Shown here piece after piece: positions 31,906-39,989 of a stretch of 64,000 nt of DNA. The DNA comes from JAWWOL01 sp033851545 (lineage in GTDB: Bacteria > Actinomycetota > Actinomycetes > JAWWOL01): positions 3,990 through 67,989 of the forward strand of contig JAWWOO010000095.1 in assembly GCA_033851545.1 (NCBI GenBank), read 5' to 3'. A program made the position numbers and the translations under genes. Positions within the stretch are counted from its first letter, which is position 1. Every line of letters begins with the position of its first letter. The notes under the pieces were generated by a model. The model saw only the letters and a program-made list of their open reading frames with translations. It was not told where the DNA came from and ran no database searches.

Positions 31906-32535
31906 TCAGTCCGGCAGGACGACGACCGGCTCCTCGGTGTAGCCGAGCCGGGAGCGCAGGCCGAGGCCGCTGCCGACGCTCAGCGGGCTGCGCCGGCGCT
32001 GGCGAACGGCGCCGCGTGGATCGGTCAGGGCCAGGTTGCGGCGCAGGGCGGCGACAGGGACAACCCTGCGCATGACGAGCGGAGCGAAGCCCAGCCGGGC
32101 GTAGAACCGGTTGGCCTCGCGAAGCGACGGCAGCACGCTGGCCACGATCTCGTCCGCGCCGACCTCCTCGGCCCAGGTGACCGCACCGCCGAGGAGGGCT
32201 CGGCCGACGCCGCGACGGCGCTGACCCTCCGCCACCACGAGATGGGTGAGCTGCACCGCCGGCATCTCCATCAGCTGGCCGATGAAGGTGTCGGAGAGGA
32301 TCGCCATACCGACGACGCCGACCTCGTTCTCGGCCACCACGATGCGGCACTTGGACGAGTGGAGCACCTCGAGCATCCGCTCCTCGGCGCCGTTCACTAC
32401 GGCTGGGCTCGGGTCCTTGCAGTTGCGGCTGGCGACACCGTCACGGCGCACGGCGCGCAGCGAGAACCACAGGGCGATCAAGGCCGGCAGGTCGGCTTCG
32501 GTCGCCGGGCGCACGGACACGGAGGGGCGGCTCAT
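31906..32535 (-). CDS. GNAT-family N-acetyltransferase
   Basis: The 209-residue protein begins with VSVRPATEADLPALIALW, the usual start of GNAT domains. The acetyl-CoA binding strand-loop reads LTHLVVAEGQRRRGVGRALL (the R/Q-x-x-G-x-G/A loop as RRRGVG) near residue 105, followed by SLREANRFYARLGFAPLV near 145. The C-terminal ~50 residues are Arg-rich and of unclear role. ATG 32535 is preceded by AAGGA at 7-nt spacing. It faces the thioesterase gene, 15 bp from its stop. The acceptor is unknown. Confidence 0.85.
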   Translation of the reverse strand: MSRPSVSVRPATEADLPALIALWFSLRAVRRDGVASRNCKDPSPAVVNGAEERMLEVLHSSKCRIVVAENEVGVVGMAILSDTFIGQLMEMPAVQLTHLVVAEGQRRRGVGRALLGGAVTWAEEVGADEIVASVLPSLREANRFYARLGFAPLVMRRVVPVAALRRNLALTDPRGAVRQRRRSPLSVGSGLGLRSRLGYTEEPVVVLPD

Positions 32536-32840
32536 ACGACATCCTTCCACCGGAAAAGACCACCGCGCACGGTGACCTGCACCCTCGACGAATGAACCGG
32601 AGGCGGCGACAACAACACTGGTGTGCACCGCGGGGCTCCCCCGTGAGCCGAGACGGAGCGTATGCCCGTCGGGGGGCGGAGGGGAAGTGGCCCAGACCAA
32701 TTCGGCGGCGGAACGGCCCAAAGATTGCGGACACAACGGACATCGAGCAACAGACCTCCGCGAGGGTCGCGGATTTCGTCACCGGAGCGCCTGTGCCGAG
32801 CCCGGATCAGCAGACGTAGCAGGCTAACCCGTGGGCCGGG
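32536..32840. other. Intergenic region of 305 bp without a supported gene
   Basis: It holds the upstream region of the GNAT gene and the downstream region of pdtaR. Short open frames exist but have no recognisable product. A modest hairpin (ACCCG/CGGGT) straddles the pdtaR stop at about 32826-32842. I see no tRNA, repeat or clear promoter beyond that. Confidence 0.5.
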
Positions 32841-33491
32841 TCAGCTGCCGGCAGGTGCCGAGGTGTCCGGCAGCACGTCGCCGCTGAGGATCGCCTCGGC
32901 CACGCCGCGCATGGTGAGCCGACGGTCCATCGACGTCTTCTGGACGAACCGGAAGGCCGCGGCCTCCGTGAGGCCGTACTCGTTCTGGAGCACGGCCTTG
33001 GCCCGGTCGACCAGCTTGCGGGCCTCGAGCCGGCCCTGCAGGTCACCGACCTCGCCCTCGAGCGCGACGATCTCGGCGTAGCGGCTGACCGCCATTTCGA
33101 TCGCCGGCAGCAGGTCGTGCTTGGCGAACGGCTTGACCAGATAGGCCATGGCGCCCGCGTCCCTGGCCCGCTCGACCAGGTCTCGCTGGCTGAAGGCGGT
33201 GAGCATCAGCACCGGAGCCCAGCGCGCCTTGGCGACCTTCTCGGCCGCGGAAATGCCGTCCAGTACGGGCATCTTGACGTCGAAGATGCACAGGTCGGGA
33301 CGCAGCTGCTCGACCAGGTCGACGGCGGTCTGGCCATCGCCTGCCTCGCCGACGACGTCGTAGCCCTCCTCCTGCAGCATCTCCTTGAGGTCGAGGCGGA
33401 TCAGCGCCTCGTCCTCGGCAAGGACCACCCGGCGGCGTGCGGACTCGGTGCTGCGCTGCGCGGCTGGCAGGTCGGGCTCATTCATGCTCAC
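32841..33491 (-). CDS. pdtaR: ANTAR-domain response regulator (PdtaR-like)
   Basis: The 216-residue protein has a receiver domain (about 30-145) with acidic pocket LAEDEALIR, phosphoacceptor Asp in CIFDVKMP near residue 80, LTAF and the conserved Lys in LVKPF near 130. A C-terminal ANTAR RNA-binding domain follows (about 150-212; ARKLVDRAKAVLQNEYGLTEAAAF). In actinobacteria PdtaR, phosphorylated by PdtaS, binds terminator hairpins and causes antitermination. No pdtaS kinase is adjacent. The GTG at 33491 is chosen because TAGGCT lies 7 nt upstream; ATG 33485 is the alternative. Confidence 0.92.
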   Translation of the reverse strand: MSMNEPDLPAAQRSTESARRRVVLAEDEALIRLDLKEMLQEEGYDVVGEAGDGQTAVDLVEQLRPDLCIFDVKMPVLDGISAAEKVAKARWAPVLMLTAFSQRDLVERARDAGAMAYLVKPFAKHDLLPAIEMAVSRYAEIVALEGEVGDLQGRLEARKLVDRAKAVLQNEYGLTEAAAFRFVQKTSMDRRLTMRGVAEAILSGDVLPDTSAPAGS

Positions 33492-33498
33492 GCCGAGC

Positions 33499-33504
33499 AG
33501 CCTA
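33499..33504 (-). promoter_or_regulatory. Predicted -10 box (TAGGCT) of the pdtaR promoter
   Basis: On the minus strand TAGGCT is followed by 7 nt (GCTCGGC) and the GTG at 33491. Confidence 0.45.
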
Positions 33505-33527
33505 CTGGGCGCCCGCTCAGGCGGCAC

Positions 33528-33956
33528 TCATGCCAGGTGGGACGGGCCCATTGCCGCACGGTGTGCGGCGTGCAGCAGTTTCCCCGCCAGGTCGCCCGGC
33601 TCAGGATGACCGGCGCCGAGGACGCGGACCAGCCGGGCCACCTCATGGGCGAGCGCCGGTTCGGTCAGGCCGCTCAGGGCCTCGTACGCGGCAGACGCGC
33701 TCGCGTCCAGGTCAGTCCGTCCCATCCCGTCGCGACGGGAATGGTGGAACCACACGGCCAGGGCAACCGGGTCGGGGGCGACGGCTCCGGGCGGGCGCAG
33801 GGAGCCGAGGCTGGACAGCACGGCGGCCAGGTGCTTCTGGCCGGCAACCGGGTCCGCTTGCCAGCCGTCCATCAGGTCCAGGCCGAGGGAGAGCCAGGGA
33901 TCGGTCCGCCCGGCTGCGGCGACCCAAGCATCCATCAGGGCGAAGACGGTCACCAC
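33528..33956 (-). CDS. Hypothetical protein, possibly a degenerate HD-family (COG4339-like) phosphohydrolase
   Basis: The 142-residue protein is all-helical in appearance. A histidine-containing helix (QKHLAAVLSSL, near 41-51) followed by PVALAVWFHHSRRDG (near 63-77) resembles the arrangement in predicted metal-dependent HD phosphohydrolases (H...WFHD). The Asp of the HD pair is His here, and the HYH motif before it is reduced, so metal binding is doubtful. The start is one of two adjacent GTG codons (33956 or 33953) after GGAGGAG. It lies 36 bp upstream of the pdtaR start. Function unknown; the family call is tentative. Confidence 0.5.
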   Translation of the reverse strand: MVTVFALMDAWVAAAGRTDPWLSLGLDLMDGWQADPVAGQKHLAAVLSSLGSLRPPGAVAPDPVALAVWFHHSRRDGMGRTDLDASASAAYEALSGLTEPALAHEVARLVRVLGAGHPEPGDLAGKLLHAAHRAAMGPSHLA

Positions 33957-34130
33957 ATTGCTCCTCCGCCGAGTGCAAGAGTTCCGGCCCAGCGTGTCAG
34001 AAAGCAGCGCCCAACGCCGCGGTCGAGCGTAAAGGCCGGCACGTCGCTTGGCCTGGGGGCTAGCTGGAACATCGCCCCAGGATCGTCGGGGTTCCGGTTA
34101 GCGGTAATGCAAGCGGCTCGCCGGGACTGC

Positions 34131-34136
34131 GATGCT
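34131..34136 (+). promoter_or_regulatory. Predicted -10 box (GATGCT) of the single-receiver gene
   Basis: GATGCT is followed by 6 nt (GGGTGC) and the ATG at 34143, with no ribosome-binding site. Confidence 0.4.
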
Positions 34137-34142
34137 GGGTGC

Positions 34143-34523
34143 ATGCGTTGCTTGATCGTCGACGACAGCCCCGGCTTCCAGGCCGCGGCCCGCCGACTGC
34201 TGGAGTTCGAGGGGATCACGATCGCCGGCGTGGCATCCACGAGTGCGGAGGCGTTGCTGCTGGCCGAGGAGCTGCGGCCGGACGTGATGCTCATCGATCT
34301 CGATCTGGGCGGCGAGAGCGGCCTGGAACTGGCCAGGCGGCTGGACGGGCAGACCGGTCTGGCGCAGCTGAAGACGATCCTCGTCTCAACCCATGATGAG
34401 CAGGACTACAGGGACCTGATCGCCGCGAGTCCGGCCATCGGATTCCTGCCCAAGACCGAGCTGTCCGCCCACGCCATCCGCGAGCTGCTCGCCAACGCGG
34501 CTAATGGGTCTCGAGAAAGGTGA
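34143..34523 (+). CDS. Stand-alone receiver-domain response regulator
   Basis: The 126-residue protein is a single receiver domain. It has the acidic pocket IVDDS at residues 5-9, phosphoacceptor Asp in LIDLDLGG near 53, a Ser/Thr in LVSTHD near 83 and a Lys in FLPKTEL near 104. There is no output domain, so it may act as a phosphate sink or bind a partner protein. Its last 23 bp overlap the 3' end of the NarL-type regulator on the other strand. Likely kinase partner: the CHASE3 kinase 0.8 kb downstream. It has its own -10-like signal. Confidence 0.9.
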   Translation: MRCLIVDDSPGFQAAARRLLEFEGITIAGVASTSAEALLLAEELRPDVMLIDLDLGGESGLELARRLDGQTGLAQLKTILVSTHDEQDYRDLIAASPAIGFLPKTELSAHAIRELLANAANGSRER

Positions 34524-35160
34524 CCACCGCGAGCACCCGGCGGTGGTCGTCCTCGGTCTCCGGCAAGCTCATCTTGGCCAGGACGCTGCGCACGTGCTTC
34601 TCGACGGTCCCCTCAGTGACCCAGAGCCGCCGGGCGATCCCGCCGTTCGACCTGCCCTCTGCCATAAGCGCCAGCACCTCTCGCTCCCGCGCGCTCAGCC
34701 CCCCGAGTGGATCCTCCCGGCGCCGGGCCGACATCAGCTCCTGGACCAGCGCCGGGTCCACCACCGAGCCGCCCTTGGCGATCCGCTCCAGCGTGTCGAG
34801 GAACTCCTCCACGTCGGCCACCCGGCTCTTGAGGAGATATCCGATCCCCTGACCGCTGGCCAGCAACTCCATGGCGTGCTCGACTTCGGTATGGGCGGAC
34901 AGCAGCAGGATTCCGGTTTCGGGGTACTCCTCCCGGATCACCCGGGCCGAGTCCAGACCCTCAACGGTATGGGTCGGCGGCATGCGGATGTCCACCACGA
35001 CGAGGTCGGGTCGCTGGTCCCGAACCAGCTCGAGCAGACTCGTGCCGTCGCCGGCCTCCCCCACGACGTCGAAGCCGGACCGGTCGAGCAGGCTGACCAG
35101 GCCCGCCCGGAGCAGCACGTCGTCATCGGCCACGATCACCCGGGTCGCCGTCATGGCCAC
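34501..35160 (-). CDS. NarL/FixJ-family (LuxR-type HTH) response regulator
   Basis: The 219-residue protein has a receiver (about 5-125; VIVADDDVLLRAGL, phosphoacceptor in LVVVDIRMPPTH, Lys in LLKSRVA) and a C-terminal LuxR-type HTH (about 150-212; LSAREREVLALMAEGRSNGG and EGTVEKHVRSVLAKM). It is the natural partner of the divergent CHASE3 kinase, which has a NarX-type HisKA_3 domain. The GTG at 35160 has GGAG 7 nt upstream; the in-frame ATG at 35154 is a close alternative. Target genes are unknown. Confidence 0.92.
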   Translation of the reverse strand: MAMTATRVIVADDDVLLRAGLVSLLDRSGFDVVGEAGDGTSLLELVRDQRPDLVVVDIRMPPTHTVEGLDSARVIREEYPETGILLLSAHTEVEHAMELLASGQGIGYLLKSRVADVEEFLDTLERIAKGGSVVDPALVQELMSARRREDPLGGLSAREREVLALMAEGRSNGGIARRLWVTEGTVEKHVRSVLAKMSLPETEDDHRRVLAVVTFLETH

Positions 35161-35255
35161 GCCGCCGCTCCGGCCAAGAGGCAATCCCGACTTCGCACCA
35201 CCCTCATCCCGGCATTATCGGCTACCGTGCGCCTTGACAGGTACCGGAGGCTCAC

Positions 35256-36653
35256 GTGAGGCGCGGACTCACCCTTCGCCTGGCGGCCGCAAGCACCTTG
35301 CTGGCAGTGATGGTGGGTGCGGCGTTCGGGCTGCTGCTCTCGTCTGCGGCCGAGCTGCGCGGCCTGCAGCAGCGCGCCCACCAGGCCGAGCAAGTGCTGG
35401 TGGAGGCCAACCTGCTGGAGCGGCTGGTGATCGACATCGAGACTGGCCTGCGCGGGTTCATCATCACCGGACAGGAGAAGCTGCTGCAGCCCTGGCAAAC
35501 CGCGCGCGCCGCCATCCCGGCGCAGGTCAGCAAGCTGGAGCAGTTGGCAACGGGCGGCGACCAGCTCGCCACCGCCCAGCGGATCAATCAGGCCATCGCG
35601 TCCTACATCGACGACTACTCCATCCCCCTGATCGACACGACCCGGCACAACCCCGCCGCCGCCCGCACCATAGCGGTCACCGAGGAGGGCAAGCGCCGGG
35701 TCGACGCCATCCGCGCCGACTTCGATCGGTTCGTGTCAACTGGGACGGCACTGGAGTCCATGCGCCAGGACCGGGCCGACGCGGCCGACAACCGGGCCAG
35801 CCTGGCCGCCGGCGTGGGTATGGCCGCCTCGCTGCTGCTCATCGTGATCTTCGCCGGCTACCTGACCATGGCCATCGCGCGGCCCGTCCGGCGGGCCGCC
35901 GCCATGGCCGGCCGGATCGCCGCCGGGGACCTGGCCGCCCAGCTCCCCGAGGACGGTCCCGGCGAGGTCGGCGCGTTGCAGCAGAGCTTCAACACGATGG
36001 TCCGGGCCCTCCGGCACAGCCGTGCGGAGCTGGCCGCCTCCAGGGCCCGGATCGTGGCCGCGGCCGACCGGGAACGCCGCCGCATCGAACGAGACCTGCA
36101 CGACGGCATCCAGCAGAGGCTGGTCGCTTTGGTCCTGGACGTCCGGGCCGTCGAGGCCGGACTGCCGGCCGGCTCGGCCGACGTACGGGCCCAACTGGGG
36201 CGCACGGCCGACGGACTGGCCGCGACGCTGGACGAGTTGCGCGAGCTGTCCCGTGGCATCCACCCGGCGATCCTGTCCGAGGGCGGGCTCGCGCCCGCCC
36301 TCAAAGCACTCACCCGCCGCTCGAGCATCCCCGCCGAGCTGGACGCCGACGTACCCACCCGGCTGCCCGCACCGATCGAGGTCGCGGCCTACTACGTCGT
36401 CTCCGAGGCGCTGGCCAACGCCGCCAAGCACGCCGAGGCCTCAGCTGTCCACATCGACGCGCACCTGAGCGACGGCTGCCTACGGCTGTCGGTCCGCGAC
36501 GACGGTGTGGGCGGTGCCGCCCTCGGATCGGGCTCTGGCCTGGTCGGGCTCACCGACCGGGTCGAAGCCTTGGGTGGCACGCTGTCGATCAACAGCCCGC
36601 CCGGCGAAGGCACCACGCTGATCGCCGAGCTCCCGCTCGAACCCGCCTCCTGA
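35256..36653 (+). CDS. CHASE3 sensor histidine kinase (NarX/DesK type)
   Basis: The 465-residue membrane kinase has a first transmembrane helix (about 8-30) and an extracellular CHASE3 sensor (about 38-180; TGLRGFIITGQEKLLQPW). A second helix (about 187-207), a HAMP linker (about 208-262) and a HisKA_3 domain follow, with the phosphorylated His at residue 282 (ERDLHDGIQQRL). The C-terminal ATPase domain keeps the N box (EALANAAKHA) and G box (DDGVGGAALGSGSGLVGLTDRV). The GTG has GGAGG 5 nt upstream. The gene is divergent from the NarL regulator with a 95-bp gap, so the two form a two-component pair. Confidence 0.93.
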   Translation: MRRGLTLRLAAASTLLAVMVGAAFGLLLSSAAELRGLQQRAHQAEQVLVEANLLERLVIDIETGLRGFIITGQEKLLQPWQTARAAIPAQVSKLEQLATGGDQLATAQRINQAIASYIDDYSIPLIDTTRHNPAAARTIAVTEEGKRRVDAIRADFDRFVSTGTALESMRQDRADAADNRASLAAGVGMAASLLLIVIFAGYLTMAIARPVRRAAAMAGRIAAGDLAAQLPEDGPGEVGALQQSFNTMVRALRHSRAELAASRARIVAAADRERRRIERDLHDGIQQRLVALVLDVRAVEAGLPAGSADVRAQLGRTADGLAATLDELRELSRGIHPAILSEGGLAPALKALTRRSSIPAELDADVPTRLPAPIEVAAYYVVSEALANAAKHAEASAVHIDAHLSDGCLRLSVRDDGVGGAALGSGSGLVGLTDRVEALGGTLSINSPPGEGTTLIAELPLEPAS

Positions 36654-36849
36654 GCCCGTCGCCGGCACGCGTCCGTGTCTTCGGGCTAGCGCCCAGTGCG
36701 GGATTCCGGTCAGCCCCCAGACGGGTTGCCCGCTGGTCACGATGACCGGCGACCGCCAGCGCGCAAGGCTGGTCTGGCCGGGTCCGATGCCGTCGACCGT
36801 GCTCATCCGGTTCAGCCAATGACCACAGGATCGAGGCGAAGGGGACACC

Positions 36850-37545
36850 ATGAGTTGTGACACGACAGCGGAGGCCGTGGCCACGCCCAGCGTGGCACCT
36901 CGCGAGGTCAAGCGAAGGCCGGAGCTCACCGTGCTCACGCTCCTGACGTTGGTCGTGGTGCTGGACCAGGTGACCAAGTGGTGGGCGTGGCGGCACGTCT
37001 CAACGGTACGCATCAATGTTGGCGGAGATCTCCTTGTCGGTCCCACCGTCGGCCGGCTGTATACCAACCCGGTGATGGGTGCGCTGCTCGACCTGCTGGA
37101 CGCAGGGTTGTTGAGCCGGGCGGCGGTGATGCTCATCCGCAGCCGACAGGGGACCGCTCAGCGTACGTGCGGGGCCCTGGTGCTGGCCGGCTGGACGAGC
37201 GACCTGCTGGACCGTCTGGGAATGCACTATGTCACCGCTCCCGGGAGCGTCCGCGGGGCTGTCGATTTCATCCACATCGGCCGGTACTACCTCAACGTCG
37301 CTGACGTCTTCATCCTCGGGGGGACGATCGCCTTTCTACTGGTCAGCGGTTACCGGTGGCTGGACAAGAAGCTGCTCGCCAGGAGGGGCCAAGCACTGGC
37401 AAGGCCGCGTCCGCTACGAGCACGAGGGCGTCTGCTGGCGGTTGCCGGCGGGATCGGCGTCGTCGTCGTCGTGGCACTCGGCGCGGCGGACCCCTCGGGA
37501 GTGACCGCCCCGCTTCCGTCCACCAGCGCGTCCGCGTCCCGGTGA
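36850..37545 (+). CDS. Signal peptidase II-like membrane protein (LspA family, divergent)
   Basis: The 231-residue protein has four to five transmembrane segments. LspA hallmarks are visible: LDQVTKWW near residue 38, WTSDLLDRLG near 117 (one catalytic Asp) and GAVDFIHIGRYYLNVADVFILGG near 137-159 (second catalytic Asp in NVAD). The usual N-x-G-x-A-F motif in the centre is replaced by YTNPVMG, and there is an extra hydrophobic C-terminus beyond the normal length. It could process a dedicated lipoprotein or be a paralogue with changed specificity. ATG 36850 follows GAAGGGG. It is downstream of the kinase gene after 196 bp. Confidence 0.75.
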   Translation: MSCDTTAEAVATPSVAPREVKRRPELTVLTLLTLVVVLDQVTKWWAWRHVSTVRINVGGDLLVGPTVGRLYTNPVMGALLDLLDAGLLSRAAVMLIRSRQGTAQRTCGALVLAGWTSDLLDRLGMHYVTAPGSVRGAVDFIHIGRYYLNVADVFILGGTIAFLLVSGYRWLDKKLLARRGQALARPRPLRARGRLLAVAGGIGVVVVVALGAADPSGVTAPLPSTSASASR

Positions 37546-37593
37546 CCGGCGCAGAGTCCTCGGGCGCGAAGTTCGGCCAACGAGGAAATTCGG

Positions 37594-37667
37594 TGGGCCT
37601 GGTGGGATTCGAACCCACACTGTCGCGGGTTTGAGCCGCGTCCCTCTGCCGGTTGGGGTACAGGCCC
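37594..37667 (-). tRNA. tRNA with anticodon CAA (tRNA-Leu), lacking a long variable arm
   Basis: The 74-nt gene folds as a full cloverleaf: acceptor GGGCCTG paired perfectly with CAGGCCC, D-stem CCC/GGG, anticodon stem CGCGG/CCGCG with loop CTCAAAC (anticodon CAA), T-arm GTGGG-TTCGAAT-CCCAC, and discriminator A. CCA is not encoded. The variable region is only 5 nt (ACAGT), whereas leucine tRNAs normally have a long extra arm. The codon assignment to UUG is from the anticodon alone. It lies 7 bp from the pyk stop codon on the same strand. Confidence 0.9.
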
Positions 37668-37674
37668 TGGATGA

Positions 37675-39198
37675 TCAGCCTACTGACGTGACCTCTTCGC
37701 CGATGCGATGCATGCGCAGCGTGTTGGTCATGCCGGAACGGCCGACCGGGCTGCCGAAGACGATCGCAACGAGGTCGCCGGGCTCGCAGCGCCCGATCGA
37801 CAACAGCGCCTTGTCGACCTGACGGACCATGTCGTCGGTGTGCTCGACCATCGGCACCGTGAAGCTCTCGGTGCCCCAGGACAACGCCAGCTGGCGCTGG
37901 ACGGTCTCGTACGGGGTGAAGGCCAGCAACGGGATCACGCAGCGGTGCCGGGCCAGCCCACGGACGGTGTCGCCTGAGGAGGAGAACGCGACCAGGAACT
38001 TGGCGCCCAGGGTCTGCCCGGTCAAGGTCGCGGCGCGGCCGATGGCGTTGCCGATGGTCGTCGGCCGGCCGACCAGGCGCGGGATCTCGGTGATCGAGGC
38101 GGCCTCAGTGGCGACCACGATCCGGGCCATCGTTTCGACGGTCTCGACGGGGTAGTCGCCGACGCTGGTCTCGCCCGAGAGCATGACCGCGTCCGTACCG
38201 TCGAGGACGGCGTTGGCCACGTCGGAAGCCTCAGCCCGGGTGGGCCGGGGGGCGGAGATCATCGACTCGAGCATCTGGGTCGCGACGATCACCGGCTTGC
38301 CGGCCTCGCGCGCCATCATGACGGCGCGCTTCTGCACGATCGGGACGTCCTCGAGCGGCAGCTCGACGCCGAGGTCGCCGCGGGCAACCATGATGCCGTC
38401 GAACGCGTCGATGATCGCGGCCAGCCGGTCGACGGCCTGAGGCTTCTCGATCTTGGCAATCACCGGGAGGTGGATGCCCAGCTCGTCCATCACCTGGTGC
38501 ACCGCATCGACGTCCTCGGCGCGCTGCACGAAGGAGACGGCGATCATGTCGGCGCCGATGCGCAGCCCCCAGCGCAGGTCCTCGAGGTCCTTGTCCGACA
38601 TGGCCGGCACACTGAGGGTTGCGCTGGGCAGGTTGAGACCCTTGTTGTTGCTGACCCGGCCGCCGAGGATCACGACGGTGTTGACGTCGGTCGCGGTGAC
38701 CGAGGTGACCTCGAGGGTCAGCCGCCCGTCGTCGACCAGGATCCGGTCGCCGGGCTTCGCGTCGTTGGGCAGGCCCTTGTGCGTGGTCGAGGCGCGGTGG
38801 ACGTCGCCCGGGATGTCGTCGGTCGTGATCGTGAACGGTTGGCCGACCTCGAGGACGACGGCGCCCTCGGCGAACCGGCCGAGCCGGATCTTGGGGCCCT
38901 GCAGGTCGACCAGAACAGCGACCGTACGACCTGCTGCGGCGGCGTGCTCCCGGACGAGGTTGTAGCGCTCCTCGTGCTCCGAGTAGTCGCCGTGCGACAG
39001 GTTGAGACGGGCGACGTCCATGCCGGCATCGATGATCGCCCGCATCCTCTCCGGCGAGGAAACCGCGGGACCCATGGTGCAGACGATCTTTACCCGACGG
39101 CCCTCAAACACGACCTTCGCCGTCCCTTCACTGCGCTGCTCTGGGGTAGTGGTGACCTGGGCCCCGACGGGCATGGCCAACCGTGCGGCGGGCTTCAC
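37675..39198 (-). CDS. pyk: Pyruvate kinase
   Basis: The 507-residue enzyme converts phosphoenolpyruvate and ADP to pyruvate and ATP. Visible features are RRVKIVCTMGPA near residue 35, RLNLSHGDYSEH near 64, the catalytic signature IAKIEKPQAV near 245 and GIMVARGDLGVELPLEDVP near 265. The allosteric C-terminal domain spans about 375-507. The GTG start at 39198 gives an N-terminal extension of about 30 residues before the conserved core, and a downstream start is possible. AAGG lies 4 nt upstream. A hairpin separates it from the upstream DJ-1 gene. Confidence 0.96.
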   Translation of the reverse strand: MKPAARLAMPVGAQVTTTPEQRSEGTAKVVFEGRRVKIVCTMGPAVSSPERMRAIIDAGMDVARLNLSHGDYSEHEERYNLVREHAAAAGRTVAVLVDLQGPKIRLGRFAEGAVVLEVGQPFTITTDDIPGDVHRASTTHKGLPNDAKPGDRILVDDGRLTLEVTSVTATDVNTVVILGGRVSNNKGLNLPSATLSVPAMSDKDLEDLRWGLRIGADMIAVSFVQRAEDVDAVHQVMDELGIHLPVIAKIEKPQAVDRLAAIIDAFDGIMVARGDLGVELPLEDVPIVQKRAVMMAREAGKPVIVATQMLESMISAPRPTRAEASDVANAVLDGTDAVMLSGETSVGDYPVETVETMARIVVATEAASITEIPRLVGRPTTIGNAIGRAATLTGQTLGAKFLVAFSSSGDTVRGLARHRCVIPLLAFTPYETVQRQLALSWGTESFTVPMVEHTDDMVRQVDKALLSIGRCEPGDLVAIVFGSPVGRSGMTNTLRMHRIGEEVTSVG

Positions 39199-39235
39199 GC
39201 CACCTTCCAGACCCTATCCGAACCACCAGGGGACG

Positions 39236-39271
39236 CCGACAGGCCCCGTCGGTTCAGACGGGGCCTGTCGG
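39236..39271 (-). terminator. Hairpin after the DJ-1/PfpI gene
   Basis: A perfect 15-bp stem (39236-39250 with 39257-39271) with a 6-nt loop begins 25 nt past the DJ-1 stop and lies 37 nt before the pyk start. No U-tract follows. Confidence 0.7.
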
Positions 39272-39296
39272 GACCATCAATGCGGCTGCGAGCCGG

Positions 39297-39854
39297 TCAG
39301 CCTGCGCTCACGGTGTCGACGAGCTGCTGGCAGAACGCCTTCAGGTCATCGGGCTTGCGGCTCGAGACCAGCGTGTTGGGACCGGTCGTGTCGACGGCGA
39401 CCTCCTCGTCGACCCATTGGCCACCGGCGTTGCGGATGTCGGTCTTCAGGCTCGGCCAGCTGGTGATCATGCGGCCGCGGACCACATCGGCCTCAACCAG
39501 CGTCCACGGCCCGTGGCAGATCACGGCAACCGGCTTGCCGGCATCGAAGAACGACCGGGCGAAGGCCACCGCCTTCGGCTGGGTGCGCAGCTGGTCGGGG
39601 TTGGCCACACCGCCGGGCAGCACCAGCGCGTCGTAGTTCGACACCGCCGCCTGGTCCAGGCTGACGTCGACCGGGAAGGTGTCGGCCTTGTCCAGGTGGT
39701 TCATCGCCTGCACCGTACCGGGCTTGGCGGAGACCAGCTGGGGTGTCCCGCCGGCCCGCTGGACCGCCTTCCACGGCTCCGTCAGCTCCACCTGTTCGAT
39801 GCCCTCGGCCGCGACCAGGAACGCGACGGTCTTGCCCTGCAGCTCGCCCGACAT
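39297..39854 (-). CDS. DJ-1/PfpI family protein (type 1 glutamine amidotransferase-like)
   Basis: The 185-residue protein has the DJ-1/PfpI fold: VAFLVAAEGIEQVELTEPW at the N-terminus with the conserved Glu, DALVLPGGVANPDQLR near residue 73, and the nucleophile elbow AVICHGPWTLVEA near 107 with catalytic Cys and His. Related YhbO/PfpI proteins act as stress-induced deglycases, glyoxalases or proteases; the true activity is debated. ATG 39854 follows AGGAGG at 8-nt spacing. It is followed by a terminator and is probably monocistronic. Confidence 0.88.
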   Translation of the reverse strand: MSGELQGKTVAFLVAAEGIEQVELTEPWKAVQRAGGTPQLVSAKPGTVQAMNHLDKADTFPVDVSLDQAAVSNYDALVLPGGVANPDQLRTQPKAVAFARSFFDAGKPVAVICHGPWTLVEADVVRGRMITSWPSLKTDIRNAGGQWVDEEVAVDTTGPNTLVSSRKPDDLKAFCQQLVDTVSAG

Positions 39855-39989
39855 GGCGGGTACCTCCTCGTGTCGTGTTCGTGCTTACGACGAGAGAAAT
39901 GCCCGGCGGGCAAGGGGTGAGAAACGCCAGTGAGTGCTTACCTCACCGCAACCCCCGGCGCGCCGGGGCGCCGGCAATCACCGCCGCGT

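Noticed and set aside
29262..32075. Open frame of 937 codons antisense to polA
   Set aside because: It is a mirror of polA codon structure and extends into the thioesterase in the wrong frame.
32592..33081. Small plus-strand open frames in the gap before pdtaR
   Set aside because: Several overlapping frames exist, none with a credible start signal or family motif; pdtaR on the minus strand covers part of them.
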